From Pseudonocardia sp. T1-2H (GTDB lineage Bacteria > Actinomycetota > Actinomycetes > Mycobacteriales > Pseudonocardiaceae): 64,000 nt of DNA. The notes beneath the pieces are model-generated. The model saw nothing but the letters and a program-made list of their open reading frames with translations. It was not told where the DNA came from and ran no database searches. The DNA is taken from contig NZ_JBBPCL010000001.1 in assembly GCF_038039215.1 (NCBI RefSeq), positions 5,890,001-5,954,000 on the forward strand, in the 5' to 3' direction. Of the stretch, positions 17,799-28,194 are shown in pieces (position 1 is the first letter of the stretch; every line of letters starts with the position of its first letter). The position numbers and the translations under genes were made by a program.

Positions 17799-18583
17799 GA
17801 GATCTGCGACTCGGGAACGGACTCCATGTCCACGCCGTCGTCGTAGACGAGCTCGGCGACGTGCACCGGCGAGCCCTGCTCGACGACGACGTCCGAGTGC
17901 GCGCCGCACCCGAACTCGACGGAGACGACGCTGCCGTCCGCGGGCGCGTACTCGTTGCCGCAGACGCCGAACCCGGCGCGCAGCGATCCGGCCAGCGGGA
18001 GGAAGAACGCGCAGGTGCCGCACACGGCGGGGGCCGAGCGGGCCATGTCCGCGGACGGGCCGTGCGGGCCGGCGTGCCAGCGCTCGGCGGCGTCGAGGCG
18101 GCCCTCGCGGCTCAGCACGCGGGTGCGGCCGAGGCCGACCTCCACCGCGACCTCCTCCACCGCCGGGTCGTCCGAGGCGAGGTAGGCGGGCACGAGCCGG
18201 GTGTCGTCCGGGGCGGGCGGCAACAGGTCGCCGACGCCGAGGTCACCCGGGCGGACGCGCTCCTGCCAGGGCACCCAGGAGGGGCCGACCAGGGCGTCGT
18301 CGCCGGGGACCAGCACGACCTCGCTGACCGTCACCGGCTCGTCCTCGCCGGCAGACGCCATGGTCACCGACCAGCGCCAGCCGCGGTAGCCGGGCAGCTC
18401 GGAGGCGAAGTAGTGGGTCAGCGCCGAGACGCCTTCCGGCCGGGCCTCGAGGTGCTGTCCGACGACGCCGGGGGCCGCGTTCCGGCCGACCTCGGCGGCC
18501 GCCTCCTCGACGGCGGCGGCACGGGCCTGCTCCACCGCCTCCACGAGAAGGCGCTGCTGGTCGGGGGACGTCACGGCGCTCAC
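17795..18583 (-). CDS. DUF3027-family protein
   Basis: A 262-residue protein of the actinobacterial DUF3027 family. Conserved stretches are GVSALTHYFASELPGYRGWR, WVPWQERVRPGDLGVGDLLP and, near the end, a cysteine-rich putative metal-binding segment, CGTCAFFLPLAGSLRAGFG, followed by VCGNEYAPADG and FGCGAHSD. Five cysteines in that pattern suggest a zinc site (inference). Function unknown. It probably forms a two-gene operon with the large ATPase, whose start overlaps its stop. It is divergent from the glutaminyl-cyclase gene. Confidence 0.85.
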   Translation of the reverse strand: MSAVTSPDQQRLLVEAVEQARAAAVEEAAAEVGRNAAPGVVGQHLEARPEGVSALTHYFASELPGYRGWRWSVTMASAGEDEPVTVSEVVLVPGDDALVGPSWVPWQERVRPGDLGVGDLLPPAPDDTRLVPAYLASDDPAVEEVAVEVGLGRTRVLSREGRLDAAERWHAGPHGPSADMARSAPAVCGTCAFFLPLAGSLRAGFGVCGNEYAPADGSVVSVEFGCGAHSDVVVEQGSPVHVAELVYDDGVDMESVPESQIS

Positions 18584-18657
18584 GTGCTCGATTGTGCCAC
18601 CCGTCCAGCGCGCGCCCGACCGGGTCCGCCCCGCGGTGGTGCGGCACCATCTCCCGG

Positions 18658-19434
18658 GTGCGTCCTTTCCGGCCCGTCTCCGCCGTGCTCGTGCTGGTCG
18701 TCGCGACCGTGGCGGGCTGCGGGGCGGCCGCCGCGCCGGCGGACGCCGTCCCCGCGCAGCGCCCGGCGGTCCTCGGCACCGTCCCGCACGACCGCACGGC
18801 GTTCACCGAGGGACTCGAGCTCTCCGGCGGCTCGCTCTACGAGGGGACGGGCCTGGCGAACCTCTCCGAGCTGCGGGAACTCGATCCGGCCACCGGGGCC
18901 GTCCGGCGCGCGGCACCTCTGCCGGGCGGGTACTTCGGCGAGGGGGTGACGGTCGTCGGGGACCGGATCTGGCAGCTCACCTACAAGGACGGCGTCGCGC
19001 TGGAGTGGGACCGGGCGTCGCTGACCGTGCTGCGGGAGGTTCCGATCGGTACCGAGGGCTGGGGCCTGTGCGGGGACGGCACGCGGCTGGTCCGCTCCGA
19101 CGGCACGCCGACCCTGCACTTCCACGACCCGGTGACGTTCGCCGAGACGGGCACCGTGGACGTCACCCTCGACGGGCGCCCGCTCCCGGAGATCAACGAG
19201 CTCGAGTGCGTCGGCGGCCGGGTCTGGGCCAACGTCTGGCGCACCGAGCGGATCGTCCGGATCGACCCGGCGACGGGGGCCGTGGACCGGGTCGTCGACG
19301 CGTCCGGGCTGCTGACCGCGGACCAGCGCGCGGGCACGGACGTGCTCAACGGCATCGCGCACCTCTCCGGGGACGAGTACCTGATCACCGGGAAGTACTG
19401 GCCGAGCATGTTCCGGGTGCGCCTGCCGTCCTGA
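18658..19434 (+). CDS. Glutaminyl-peptide cyclotransferase, lipoprotein
   Basis: A 258-residue secreted protein. A signal peptide ends in a lipobox at AGC (VVATVAGCGA, cysteine about residue 21), so it should be lipid-anchored outside the membrane. The mature part is a plant/bacterial-type (five-bladed propeller) glutaminyl cyclase: PHDRTAFTEGLELSGGSLYE, YKDGVALEWD, GWGLCGDGTRLVRSDG, INELECVGGRVWANVW and VLNGIAHLSGDEYLITGKYW are its family blades. It converts amino-terminal glutamine of secreted peptides to pyroglutamate. GTG start at 18658 is chosen because it begins a standard signal peptide (MRPFRPVSAVLVLVVATVAG). Confidence 0.88.
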   Translation: MRPFRPVSAVLVLVVATVAGCGAAAAPADAVPAQRPAVLGTVPHDRTAFTEGLELSGGSLYEGTGLANLSELRELDPATGAVRRAAPLPGGYFGEGVTVVGDRIWQLTYKDGVALEWDRASLTVLREVPIGTEGWGLCGDGTRLVRSDGTPTLHFHDPVTFAETGTVDVTLDGRPLPEINELECVGGRVWANVWRTERIVRIDPATGAVDRVVDASGLLTADQRAGTDVLNGIAHLSGDEYLITGKYWPSMFRVRLPS

Positions 19435-19523
19435 TCCGGTGCCCGCGGACCGGTCGGCGATGTGACCCGGACATGGCGGCGGGACACGCCTCGTGATCGG
19501 GTTCGCCGGGGCAGAATGAGCCC

Positions 19524-21344
19524 ATGGCGCGGTCCTCCTCCTCCGGCAGGCGGCCGGGCCGTGGCCGCAGGCGCTGGGTGACGGTCGACGGCGCGACCGG
19601 GACGGGTGGCCCGGCCGCCCCGGATCCCGGGCCGGCCCCGTCGGCGCAGGAGCCCCGCCCGACCGGGCAGGAGCCCGCTCCGGCTCCGCCCCGGCCGGAG
19701 CCGCCCGACACGCCGCCGGTGAACCGGGAACCGACGATCCGCCGCCGCTACCCCTGGCACGACGACCCGGACTACGACCCGGCCGAGTACCGCCGCGTCC
19801 AGCCCGCGACCCCCGCGCCTCCGTCCTCGGAGGACCGGCGCACCGACCGCGTCGAGACGTGGCGGACGAACCTGGGCCCGGACGACCCCCGGGCGGACGC
19901 CGGCTGGTCCGCAGCCGGGCCGCCGCCCGTGGAGGAGACGCCGGAGGAGCTTCCTGAGGCACCCCCGGAGCCGCCGCGTACCCGGGGCGAGCCGAGGGTC
20001 CCGAGGAAGCTGACCGTCACCCGCGTCGCCGCGATGCGCGGCCGCCAGCTCACCGGGCGGGTCGTGGACACGTTCCACCGCGCCGCGACGGCCGACGGCG
20101 CGGACCGCTCGGGGCTCACCGCGCTCACCTACGCGACGATGATGAGCTACGCCGTCGACGCCGCGGTGGCCGTCGCGCTGGCGAACACCCTGTTCTTCGC
20201 GGCCGCGAGCGCCGAGAGCAAGACCAACGTCGCCCTCTACCTGGCGATCACGGCCGCGCCGTTCGCCGTCGTCGCGCCGGTGATCGGGCCGTTGCTGGAC
20301 AAGCTGCAGCGCGGGCGCCGCGCCGCGCTGGCCGTGTCGTTCGCCGGGCGTGCCGTGCTCGCCGTCGTCATGGCGCTGAACTACGACAACTGGATCCTCT
20401 ACCCGGCCGCGCTCGGCACGATGGTGCTGAGCAAGTCGTTCGTGGTGCTCAAGGCCGCGGTCACCCCGCGCGTGCTGCCGGAACGGATCACCCTGGCCAC
20501 CACGAACTCGCGGTTGACGACGTTCGGGCTGGCCGCGGGCGGGGTGTTCGGCGGCATCGCGGCCGGGGTCGCGGGCATGTTCGGGTCGCCCGCCGCGCTC
20601 TACTACACGGCCGCGCTGTGCGTCGTCGGGACGTGGCTCTGCCTGCGGATCCCGCGCTGGGTGGAGACGACGTCCGGGGAGATCCCGGCCCAGCTGCGGA
20701 GCACCCGGCGTGCGAAGCGGCAGCCGATCGGCCGGTCCGTGCTGATCGCGCTGTGGGGCAACAGCGCCGTCCGGGTGCTCACCGGCTTCCTGACCCTGTT
20801 CGTCGCGTTCGTCGTCAAGGAGCAGACGGCGTCGGATCCGAAGCAGCAGCTCTTCCTGATCGGCATCATCGGCGCGGCGGCGGGCCTCGGCTCGTTCCTC
20901 GGCAACGGCGTGGGCTCGCGGGCGTCGTTCGGCCACGCCGAGGCCGTGGTGCTGTGCTGCATCACGGCGGCGTGCGCGTCTGCCGTGGTGGCGGCGGTGT
21001 TCCCGGGCATCCTCACGGCCGCGATCGTCGGCCTCGTCGGCGCGACGTCCAGCGCGCTCGCCAAGGTCTGCCTCGACGCCGTGATCCAGCGGGACCTGCC
21101 CGAGGCGTCCCGCGCGTCGGCGTTCGGCCGCTCGGAGACCGTCCTGCAGATCGCCTGGGTGTTCGGCGGCGCGCTGGGGGTCCTGCTGCCGCACAGCACG
21201 TTCTGGATCGGGTTCTGCGTGGTGGCGTGCGTGGTCGGCGTCATCGGGATCCAGACGTTCATGCTGCTGAAGAACCGCACGCTCGTCCCCGGGCTGGGGG
21301 TGCGGGCCGCGCCGGCGCCCGATCCGTCCCGGGTTCCGGGCTGA
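19524..21344 (+). CDS. MFS-type transporter with long disordered amino-terminal extension
   Basis: A 606-residue protein. The first ~190 residues are Pro/Arg/Glu-rich and look disordered and cytosolic. From about residue 200 there are 11-12 hydrophobic helices with the MFS-like loop APVIGPLLDKLQRGRRAALA (position equivalent to the A-motif between helices 2 and 3) and a repeat of it later. The pattern matches conserved actinobacterial MFS proteins of unknown substrate. A polar loop at about 395-410 (RSTRRAKRQPIG) separates the halves. The ATG at 19524 follows a short purine-rich stretch; a start nearer the membrane domain would remove the extension, but coding character is good throughout. The next gene, a DUF2771 lipoprotein, begins 16 bases later. 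Confidence 0.82.
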   Translation: MARSSSSGRRPGRGRRRWVTVDGATGTGGPAAPDPGPAPSAQEPRPTGQEPAPAPPRPEPPDTPPVNREPTIRRRYPWHDDPDYDPAEYRRVQPATPAPPSSEDRRTDRVETWRTNLGPDDPRADAGWSAAGPPPVEETPEELPEAPPEPPRTRGEPRVPRKLTVTRVAAMRGRQLTGRVVDTFHRAATADGADRSGLTALTYATMMSYAVDAAVAVALANTLFFAAASAESKTNVALYLAITAAPFAVVAPVIGPLLDKLQRGRRAALAVSFAGRAVLAVVMALNYDNWILYPAALGTMVLSKSFVVLKAAVTPRVLPERITLATTNSRLTTFGLAAGGVFGGIAAGVAGMFGSPAALYYTAALCVVGTWLCLRIPRWVETTSGEIPAQLRSTRRAKRQPIGRSVLIALWGNSAVRVLTGFLTLFVAFVVKEQTASDPKQQLFLIGIIGAAAGLGSFLGNGVGSRASFGHAEAVVLCCITAACASAVVAAVFPGILTAAIVGLVGATSSALAKVCLDAVIQRDLPEASRASAFGRSETVLQIAWVFGGALGVLLPHSTFWIGFCVVACVVGVIGIQTFMLLKNRTLVPGLGVRAAPAPDPSRVPG

Positions 21345-21360
21345 TCCGTACGCTGGGCCT

Positions 21361-21864
21361 GTGCCCCGTCGTGTCGTCGCCGCGCTCCTCACCGCCGGAA
21401 CCGCCCTCCTGCTCGCCGGCTGCGGCGCGTCGGAAAGCCCCGAGGTGACGTGGACGGTCGGCGGCACGGACCGCACCGTCGGTCCCACCCAGTTCTGCGA
21501 CATGAGGATGGAGAACTGCTCGGACGACCAGTCCGCGCAGGTCGCGCTGCCGATCCCGGCGGGCACCGAGGTGAAGGTGGCCGTGCCGAAGGAGGTCTCG
21601 GCGGCGCCGTGGAGCGTCGTGTTCTCCTACACCGCCCCGGACGGCACCCGCACGGACGGTCGGAGCCCGATCTTCACGCCGAACGCGCAGCAGGACTACA
21701 CGCTGGCCCTGCCGGACCCGGCGGACACCCTGGTCACCGCCCAGGTCCAGCTCCTCGGGGCCGCCCCGGGCATCGACCCGGCCACCGGCGAGGTCAACTT
21801 CCCGACCCGCGGAACGTGGGTGCTGGTCGCGGACGGCGCCGCGCCGCCCAGCACCACCCCCTGA
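21361..21864 (+). CDS. DUF2771-family lipoprotein
   Basis: A 167-residue secreted protein with a signal peptide and lipobox at LLLAGCGA (cysteine about residue 21). The mature part is a small beta-rich domain containing VGPTQFCDMRMENC with two cysteines, DQSAQVALPIPAGTEVKV and APWSVVFSYTAPDGT. This matches DUF2771, found in actinobacteria behind the same MFS gene. GTG at 21361 lies 16 bases after the transporter stop, so the two are probably an operon and may act together at the membrane (inference). Confidence 0.85.
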   Translation: MPRRVVAALLTAGTALLLAGCGASESPEVTWTVGGTDRTVGPTQFCDMRMENCSDDQSAQVALPIPAGTEVKVAVPKEVSAAPWSVVFSYTAPDGTRTDGRSPIFTPNAQQDYTLALPDPADTLVTAQVQLLGAAPGIDPATGEVNFPTRGTWVLVADGAAPPSTTP

Positions 21865-21906
21865 GCCGGCACACCGCCGCCTGACCGTTCGCATACGGGT
21901 TCCGCG

Positions 21907-21938
21907 GTCGGCGCACACGTTCCAACCTGTGCGCCGAC
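21907..21938. terminator. Bidirectional hairpin between convergent genes
   Basis: Two perfect 11-base arms, GTCGGCGCACA (21907-21917) and TGTGCGCCGAC (21928-21938), enclose a 10-base loop. It lies between the ends of the DUF2771 and cold-shock genes. No T-run follows, as is common in high-GC actinobacteria. Confidence 0.6.
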
Positions 21939-21963
21939 GCGCGAACCTGTGCGCGGACGGGGC

Positions 21964-22350
21964 TCAGCCGTCGAGGTCGCGCGCGACCGCGCGGACGACC
22001 TCCGCGGCCAGCTTCGCCGTCTTGCGGTCCGGGTAGCGGCCCCGGCGCAGGTCGGGCTGCACGCGGGCGTCGAGGAGCTTGATCATGTCCTCGATCAGGC
22101 CGTGCAGCTCCTCGGCCGGCCGGCGCTTGGCCTCCACGACGGACGGCGGCGCCTCGACCAGGCGCACGGACAGCGCCTGCGGGCCGCGCCTGCCCTCGGC
22201 CATCCCGAACTCCACGCGCTGTCCCGCCTTGAGCGCCTCGACCCCCGCCGGGAGCGAGGCCTTGCGGACGTAGACGTCCTCGCCACCGTCCTGGGCGAGG
22301 AACCCGAAGCCCTTCTCGGCGTCGTACCACTTGACCCTGCCGGTCGGCAC
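21964..22350 (-). CDS. Cold-shock-domain protein with C-terminal extension
   Basis: A 128-residue protein. Residues 1-65 form a cold-shock OB-fold that binds single-stranded nucleic acid: [16 protein letters not shown] includes RNP1 (KGFGFLA) and [10 protein letters not shown] corresponds to RNP2. The canonical FVHxSA is changed to VYVRKAS. The ~60-residue extension ([20 protein letters not shown] and so on) is typical of a longer actinobacterial CspB-like group. GTG at 22350 with GGGTGAGAAG upstream sets the start at the usual position just before the OB-fold. Role inferred: RNA chaperone. Confidence 0.88.
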   Translation of the reverse strand: MPTGRVKWYDAEKGFGFLAQDGGEDVYVRKASLPAGVEALKAGQRVEFGMAEGRRGPQALSVRLVEAPPSVVEAKRRPAEELHGLIEDMIKLLDARVQPDLRRGRYPDRKTAKLAAEVVRAVARDLDG

Positions 22351-22551
22351 CTGCTTCTCACCCGTCCTCGATCGACACCTCGCAGTCGTGCGCCGCTCGA
22401 CGCGCACGGCACGACAAACGCGCCCCGAGACTCCTGCCGGCGGCACACAACTGGTGGGCTCGCCGAGCGACACCGGGACGCGCTGTCCTCCAACACTAGT
22501 CGCGGACAAGCCCGCGCGCACCGGCGTTCGGACGCCGGGTTGGGCGCGGAT

Positions 22552-24249
22552 TCAGGCGTTCTTGATCAGGGCGGCCTCGCCGAGGTCCAGCAGCCCGACG
22601 GACTTCTCCCGCATCTCGACCTTGCGGACCTTGCCGGTGACGGTCATCGGGAAGTCGTCGACGACGAGCACGTAGCGCGGGATCTTGTAGTGGGCGAGCT
22701 TGCCGGTGGCGAACTCGCGCACGGCCTCCGCCGTCAGGTCGGCGACGCCCTCGCGCAGCTGCACCCAGGCGCAGAGCTCCTCGCCGTACTTGGCGTCCGG
22801 GACCCCGACGACCTGCGCGTCGACGATGTCCGGGTGCGTGTAGAGGAACTCCTCGATCTCGCGCGGGTACACGTTCTCGCCGCCACGGATGACCATGTCC
22901 TTGATCCGGCCGGTGATGTTGACGTAGCCGTCGGCGTCCATGACGCCCAGGTCGCCGGTGTGCATCCAGCGCGCCGCGTCGATGGCCTCGGCCGTCTTCT
23001 CCGGCTCGTCCCAGTAGCCGAGCATCACCGAGTAGCCGCGGGTGCACAGCTCGCCCGGCTCGCCCCGGGGCATCGTCAGGCCGGTGTCCGGGTCGACGAT
23101 CTTGATCTCGAGGTGCGGGTGCACCCGGCCGACCGTCGACACGCGCAGCTCGAGGGAGTCGTCCGCGCGGGTCTGCATCGACACCGGCGAGGTCTCCGTC
23201 ATGCCGTAGCAGATGGTGACCTCCTCCATCCCCATCCGCGAGACGACCTGCTTCATCACCTCGACCGGGCACGGCGAGCCGGCCATGATCCCGGTCCGCA
23301 GGCTGGCGAGGTCGTAGGACTCGAAGTCCGGGTGGTTGAGCTCGGCGATGAACATCGTGGGCACCCCGTAGAGCGAGGTGCACCGCTCCTTCGCGACGGC
23401 GTCGAGGGTCGCCTTCGGGTCGAAGCCCGGCGCGGGGATGACCATCGTCGCCCCGTTCGACGTGCACGCGAGGTTGCCCATCACCATGCCGAAGCAGTGG
23501 TAGAAGGGCACCGGGATGCAGACCCGGTCCTCGGGCGTGTAACCGGAGATCCGGCCGACGAAGTAGCCGTTGTTGAGGATGTTGTGGTGCGACAGCGTCG
23601 CGCCCTTGGGGAAGCCGGTGGTGCCGGACGTGTACTGGATGTTGATCGGCTCGTCCGGGCTCAGCGCACCCTGCATCTGCGCCAGCAGCTCGGCCGAGCC
23701 TCCGCGGCCGGTCTCCAGCAGCGCGTCCCACTCGGGTGAGCCGATCAGGACGACGCTGCGCAGGTCGGGGCAGTTCCCGCGGACCTCGGAGATCATCCCC
23801 GCGTAGTCCGACGTCTTGAACTCACGCGCGGAGACCAGCAGCGAGATCCCGGCCTGCTTGAGCACGTACTCCAGCTCGTGGGTGCGGTAGGCGGGATTGA
23901 TGTTGACCAGGACGGCGCCGATCTTCGCGGTCGCGTACTGGGTCAGCGTCCACTCCGCCATGTTCGGCGCCCAGATGCCGACCCGGTCGCCCTTCTCCAC
24001 CCCGGCGTCGAGCAGACCGAGCGCCAGCGCGTCCACGTCCCGCTTCAGCTCCGCGTAGGTCCAGCGGCGCCCGGTGGCGACCTCGACCACCGCCTCGCGC
24101 TCCGGGTCACCGGCGACGGTCCGGTCGAAGTTGTCGCCGATGGTGTCACCCAGCAGGGGCACGTCGGAGGTTCCGGAGGCGTAGGAAGGCACCGCGGGCG
24201 AGGTCACGACGTTGATCTCCTCGGTCGTCGGGGGCGTGATCGTCGCCAT
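22552..24249 (-). CDS. Acyl-CoA synthetase (AMP-binding family)
   Basis: A 565-residue adenylate-forming enzyme that activates a carboxylic acid to an acyl-CoA by way of an acyl-AMP. The phosphate loop [18 protein letters not shown], the A5-type motif [12 protein letters not shown], the A7-type [20 protein letters not shown] and the A8 hinge [16 protein letters not shown] are intact. The catalytic lysine is in [12 protein letters not shown] near the end. It matches medium/long-chain FadD-like ligases. ATG at 24249 has AGCAGGA upstream. It stands alone, divergent from serS with an 87-bp gap. Exact chain length and substrate cannot be read from sequence. Confidence 0.9.
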   Translation of the reverse strand: MATITPPTTEEINVVTSPAVPSYASGTSDVPLLGDTIGDNFDRTVAGDPEREAVVEVATGRRWTYAELKRDVDALALGLLDAGVEKGDRVGIWAPNMAEWTLTQYATAKIGAVLVNINPAYRTHELEYVLKQAGISLLVSAREFKTSDYAGMISEVRGNCPDLRSVVLIGSPEWDALLETGRGGSAELLAQMQGALSPDEPINIQYTSGTTGFPKGATLSHHNILNNGYFVGRISGYTPEDRVCIPVPFYHCFGMVMGNLACTSNGATMVIPAPGFDPKATLDAVAKERCTSLYGVPTMFIAELNHPDFESYDLASLRTGIMAGSPCPVEVMKQVVSRMGMEEVTICYGMTETSPVSMQTRADDSLELRVSTVGRVHPHLEIKIVDPDTGLTMPRGEPGELCTRGYSVMLGYWDEPEKTAEAIDAARWMHTGDLGVMDADGYVNITGRIKDMVIRGGENVYPREIEEFLYTHPDIVDAQVVGVPDAKYGEELCAWVQLREGVADLTAEAVREFATGKLAHYKIPRYVLVVDDFPMTVTGKVRKVEMREKSVGLLDLGEAALIKNA

Positions 24250-24336
24250 ATCCTGCTGCCCCGGACGGCGGTGCGCCACCTCCCTACGGGGAGTACTCCG
24301 CGGAATGGAGCTGGGCGCGGGCGATACCCTCGTCTG

Positions 24337-25602
24337 ATGCACGACCCCCGCGTCCTGCTGGACCCCGCGACCGACGCGGTGCGCAAGCTTGCGCGCCGCG
24401 GCTTCCACCTCGACACCGCCGCGCTCGAGAAGCTGCTGAGCGGGCGCAACGCCGCTATCCAGCGCGGCGACGAGTCCCGGGCGGAGTCCAAGCGGCTGGC
24501 GTCGGCGGTGAAGGGCGCGTCGCCCGAGGAACGCCCCGCGCTCGTCGAACGGGCCCGGGAGATGAAGGCGACGATCACGCTCGCGGACGAGGAGCAGAAG
24601 GTCCTCGACGCCGAGCTGCAGGAGCTGCTGCTCGGCATCCCGAACCTGCCGGCGGACGAGCTGCCCGACGGCGCGAGCGACGAGGACGCCGAGCAGGTCC
24701 GCACCTGGGGCCGGCCGCAGCACTTCGACTTCACCGCGCTGGACCACGTGGACCTGGGCGAGAAGCTCGGGATCATGGACCTGCAGCGCGCCACCAAGCT
24801 CTCGGGTCCGCGGTTCGCGGTGCTCAAGGGCAAGGGCGCGGCGCTCGAGCGGGCCATCGCGCGGTTCCTGCTCGACGTGCACACCGACCGCCACGGGTAC
24901 ACCGAGTGGTCGGTGCCGGCGCTGGTCACCCGGGCCACGATGACCGGGACGGGGCAGCTGCCGAAGTTCGAGCAGGACCTGTTCCGCACCGAGGTCGCGG
25001 ACCGCGAGCTGTTCCTCATCCCCACCGCCGAGGTCCCGCTCACGAACCTGCACGCCAAGGAGACCCTCGCGACCGAGGACCTCCCGCTGGCCTACACCGC
25101 GCACACGCCGTGCTTCCGCTCGGAGGCCGGCTCGTACGGCCGGGACACCCGCGGGCTGATCCGGGTGCACGAGTTCTCGAAGGTCGAGCTCGTCCGGTTC
25201 GTGGAGCCGGAGCGGTCGCGGGCGGAGCTCGAGGTGCTGCTCGGGCACGCCGAGGCCGTCATGCAGGAGCTCGGGCTCGCGTACCGCGTGGTGCGGCTCG
25301 CGGCCGGGGACATCGGCTTCTCCGCGGAGGCCACGTACGACATCGAGGTGTGGCTGCCCAGCCAGAACCGGTACCGGGAGATCTCCTCGATCTCGGACTT
25401 CGGCACCTTCCAGGCCCGCCGCGCGGGGATCCGCACGAAGAGCAAGGACGGCACCCGCGGGTTCGCGGCCACCCTCAACGGCTCGGGTCTGCCGATCGGC
25501 CGCACCCTGGTCGCGATCCTGGAGCAGGGCCAGCAGCCGGACGGTTCGGTGAAGATCCCCGAGGCCCTGGTCCCCTACACGGGCTTCAGCGAACTGCGCT
25601 GA
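24337..25602 (+). CDS. serS: Seryl-tRNA synthetase
   Basis: A 421-residue class II aminoacyl-tRNA synthetase that charges tRNA-Ser. The amino-terminal ~105 residues form the long coiled-coil arm that grips the tRNA ([20 protein letters not shown]). Motif 2 ([20 protein letters not shown]) and motif 3 ([18 protein letters not shown]) define the active site, with the [11 protein letters not shown] serine-binding loop between them. ATG at 24337; length and order are normal for the family. The stop is followed after seven bases by a 40-bp palindrome that could end transcription. Confidence 0.96.
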   Translation: MHDPRVLLDPATDAVRKLARRGFHLDTAALEKLLSGRNAAIQRGDESRAESKRLASAVKGASPEERPALVERAREMKATITLADEEQKVLDAELQELLLGIPNLPADELPDGASDEDAEQVRTWGRPQHFDFTALDHVDLGEKLGIMDLQRATKLSGPRFAVLKGKGAALERAIARFLLDVHTDRHGYTEWSVPALVTRATMTGTGQLPKFEQDLFRTEVADRELFLIPTAEVPLTNLHAKETLATEDLPLAYTAHTPCFRSEAGSYGRDTRGLIRVHEFSKVELVRFVEPERSRAELEVLLGHAEAVMQELGLAYRVVRLAAGDIGFSAEATYDIEVWLPSQNRYREISSISDFGTFQARRAGIRTKSKDGTRGFAATLNGSGLPIGRTLVAILEQGQQPDGSVKIPEALVPYTGFSELR

Positions 25603-25609
25603 CGCGCCC

Positions 25610-25649
25610 GTGCGCGGAAACCGTTGCCCTGGCGACGATTTCCGCGCAC
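25610..25649. repeat. 40-bp palindromic repeat, copy 2
   Basis: The left arm is GTGCGCGGAAACCGTTGCC and the right arm ends GGCGACGATTTCCGCGCAC. It begins eight bases after the serS stop and could fold into a long hairpin acting as a terminator. Confidence 0.9.
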
Positions 25650-25723
25650 GACCGTCCGGCCCTCCGCGTCGACCAGCGCGGTATGAGTGAGAGTGCCGTT
25701 CGTGCATTCCGCCGGAGGCGGCG

Positions 25724-26953
25724 CTACAGGCCACCGGTGTTGAGGAGGAGGTTCGGGGTCCCACCCGTCTCGCCGCCCTGGATCACGCCCCGGGTGGCGT
25801 GGGCCAGGATCCACTGCTTGACGGTCGCGCTCGGGGCGTCCCCGTGGGCCTGCTTGTAGAGCGCCCCGACCCCGGCCGCGAACGGCGCCGCCATCGACGT
25901 GCCCGTGTACGACGCCGTCCGGCCGTTCGGCGTGGTCGAGATGATCCGGGTGCCCGGGGCGTAGAGGCCGACGCAGCGGCCGGTGCTCGAGGTGGTGTTG
26001 CGCGTGTCGTCGATGGTCGAGTTCGCGACCACCAGGACCCCCGGCGCGGCGCGCGGGGCGACCGTGCAGTCGTCGGCGCCGGAGTTGCCCGCCGACGAGG
26101 CGACGAACACCCCCGAGTCGACGAGCTCGGTGACGGCGGAGAGCAGCGTCTCCGACGGTCCGTAGCTCCAGGACATGACGGCGACGGCAGGGCCGCCCGC
26201 GTGGTTCTGCAGCACCCAGTCGATCCCCGCGAGCAGCGAGGACAGCGTCCCGGCGCCGTTGCAGTCGAGCACCTTCACCGAGCGGACCTGCGCGTCCTTC
26301 GCCACCCCGTAGTCCGTCGACGCGGCGATCCCGGCGACGACCGTGCCGTGCCCGTCGCAGTCCGCGGGGTTGTCGTCGATCGTGTTGGTGCCGATCCGCG
26401 CGCGGCCGCCGAACTCGGGATGCGTCACGTCGACCCCGGTGTCCAGCACGTAGACGGTGACGCCCGCGCCGGTCGCCTTGGTCGTGTAGTGCCCGTCGAG
26501 CGGGAGGTTCTGCTGGTCGATGCGGTCCAGGCCCCAGTTGACCGGGTTGTCCTGGATCCCCTCCGGGGTGACCGCGCGGGGCTCGAGCGGGTCGATCCGC
26601 CGGTCCTGCTCGAGGCCGAGGATGCCGGGCCGAGCGCGGAGCTGCGCGAGCTGCAGCGGGGTCAGCGGGGCGGCGAACCCGGCGAAGGCCCTCAGGTAGT
26701 TGTGCGTGACCTGCGCGCCGACGGCCCGGGCGGCGGCGGCCGCCTCCTGCACGTCCTGCGCGAGCACCACGTAGTCCGACGCGGTCCCGGGCAGCTGCGG
26801 CGCCAGCGCGTCCGCGGGCGTCGCCTGCGATCGCCCGGACACCGGGGCGACGGACGCGGTGTCCGACGCGTTCGCGGTCCCGGACAGCACGAGGGCCGCG
26901 ATCACCTGGGTCGCGATCACCCCGAGGGCGCTCCGCTTCAGCAGCCTTGTCAC
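25724..26953 (-). CDS. Secreted subtilisin-like serine protease (S8, proteinase K type)
   Basis: A ~409-residue secreted protease. Using GTG at 26953 gives a clean signal peptide ([20 protein letters not shown], then LSGTANA). A longer start at ATG 27028 would put 25 charged residues before it. An I9-type propeptide inhibitor (about residues 45-120) is followed by the catalytic domain. The triad is aspartate in [14 protein letters not shown], histidine in [13 protein letters not shown] and serine in [13 protein letters not shown]. The oxyanion Asn is in [13 protein letters not shown], and the cysteines suggest disulfides. It is probably a general extracellular protease; nothing ties it to its neighbours. 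Confidence 0.9.
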   Translation of the reverse strand: MTRLLKRSALGVIATQVIAALVLSGTANASDTASVAPVSGRSQATPADALAPQLPGTASDYVVLAQDVQEAAAAARAVGAQVTHNYLRAFAGFAAPLTPLQLAQLRARPGILGLEQDRRIDPLEPRAVTPEGIQDNPVNWGLDRIDQQNLPLDGHYTTKATGAGVTVYVLDTGVDVTHPEFGGRARIGTNTIDDNPADCDGHGTVVAGIAASTDYGVAKDAQVRSVKVLDCNGAGTLSSLLAGIDWVLQNHAGGPAVAVMSWSYGPSETLLSAVTELVDSGVFVASSAGNSGADDCTVAPRAAPGVLVVANSTIDDTRNTTSSTGRCVGLYAPGTRIISTTPNGRTASYTGTSMAAPFAAGVGALYKQAHGDAPSATVKQWILAHATRGVIQGGETGGTPNLLLNTGGL

Positions 26954-27080
26954 GGTGCGCGACGTTACGGGGAGGCACTCGGGAGAAGAAAGGACACGAT
27001 CGGGGTCCAGGTGGCCCATGTGGCCCATGTGATCACTTTCCGTCCACCAGCAGCCCCACGGCCGGCACGCTGCGCGACCC

Positions 27081-28181
27081 TCAACTCGTCGCCAGGTGGA
27101 TCTCGACCTCCGTCGCCTTCACGGAGAACCACAGGTCGGCGCCAGGTTCGACGGCGAGATCCGCCACCGCGGCGGGCGTGACGTCCGCGGCGAGCCCTTC
27201 CACCCAGTCGGGACCACCCGGCCGGGGGACCGCGCGCAGCCGGACGACGTCCCCGTGCGGCTCGACCGCGGCCAGCCGGACCGGCACGACGTTGCGTGGG
27301 CTGCCGTGGGGCTCGTCGGTGAAGACCGAGACGGCGGACGGCGGGAACACCGCGACGACGCTGTCCCCGGCCGCGCTCTCACCACCCGCCAGCCCGGAGA
27401 CGAGGGTGCCGTCCACGGTCCGCAGGCCGTCCCCCTCCCGCACGCCCGGCACCAGGTCCAGCCCCGCGATCCGGGCGGTGAACGCGCTGCGCGGACGGGC
27501 CAGGACGTCCCGGGTCGGGCCGCGCTCGACGACGCGGCCGGCGGCCAGCACGACCACCCGGTCCGCGAGCACGAGCGCGTCGAGGGCGGAGTGGGTGACC
27601 AGCACGGCGGTCTGCTTGCCGTCCCGGATCATCCGGCGCAGCAGCGAGCGCATGGCCGGCGCCGCGTCGACGTCCAGGGCGGCCAGCGGCTCGTCGAGCA
27701 GCAGGAGCCCGGGGCCGGGGGCGAGCGCCCGGGCCAGGGCGACGCGCTGCTGCTGGCCGCCGGACATCTGCGCGGGCTTGCGCTCGGCGAGGGAATCGGC
27801 CGCTCCGAGCAGGACGTCCGCGAGCAGCTCCCGCGCCCGTGCCTCGGCGGCCCGCCGCGGCACGCCCTGGGCGCGCGGCCCGAACGCCACGTTCCCGACG
27901 GCCGTGAGGTGCGGGAACAGCATGGCCTGTTGCGCGAGCAGGCCGACGCCGCGCCGGTGTGCGGGCACGAACACCCCGTCCTCGACGTCGGTGACCACCC
28001 GGTCCCCGACCCGCACCGTCCCCGAGTCCGGGCGCAGCAGCCCGGACAGCACGCCGAGCAGCGTCGACTTCCCGGCGCCGTTCGGGCCCAGCACGGCGAG
28101 CACCTCACCGGGCGCGGCGGACACGTCGACGTCCAGGGAGAAGGAGGGCCGGTCCAGCCGGAAGCGGGCATCGAGGCTCAT
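27081..28181 (-). CDS. modC: Molybdate ABC transporter ATP-binding protein
   Basis: A 366-residue ABC ATPase. Walker A is [17 protein letters not shown], the signature motif is [16 protein letters not shown] and Walker B is [12 protein letters not shown], with the H-loop in [11 protein letters not shown]. The last ~90 residues look like a TOBE/Mop domain that binds oxyanion and senses load, as usual in ModC. It lies 13 bases after modB and is presumably cotranscribed with it. Molybdate would feed the pterin cofactor genes moaA/moaD at 32-33 kb and the molybdenum hydroxylase at 41-45 kb. Confidence 0.88.
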   Translation of the reverse strand: MSLDARFRLDRPSFSLDVDVSAAPGEVLAVLGPNGAGKSTLLGVLSGLLRPDSGTVRVGDRVVTDVEDGVFVPAHRRGVGLLAQQAMLFPHLTAVGNVAFGPRAQGVPRRAAEARARELLADVLLGAADSLAERKPAQMSGGQQQRVALARALAPGPGLLLLDEPLAALDVDAAPAMRSLLRRMIRDGKQTAVLVTHSALDALVLADRVVVLAAGRVVERGPTRDVLARPRSAFTARIAGLDLVPGVREGDGLRTVDGTLVSGLAGGESAAGDSVVAVFPPSAVSVFTDEPHGSPRNVVPVRLAAVEPHGDVVRLRAVPRPGGPDWVEGLAADVTPAAVADLAVEPGADLWFSVKATEVEIHLATS

Positions 28182-28194
28182 CGCCCTCCCCCGC

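Noticed and set aside
13431..17846. Very long rightward open frame (~1470 codons) across the mshA/ATPase region
   Set aside because: It is antisense to mshA and the GHKL ATPase, which have clear family motifs. It is Arg/Gly-rich and has no domain of its own, the usual artefact of high-GC third-codon bias.
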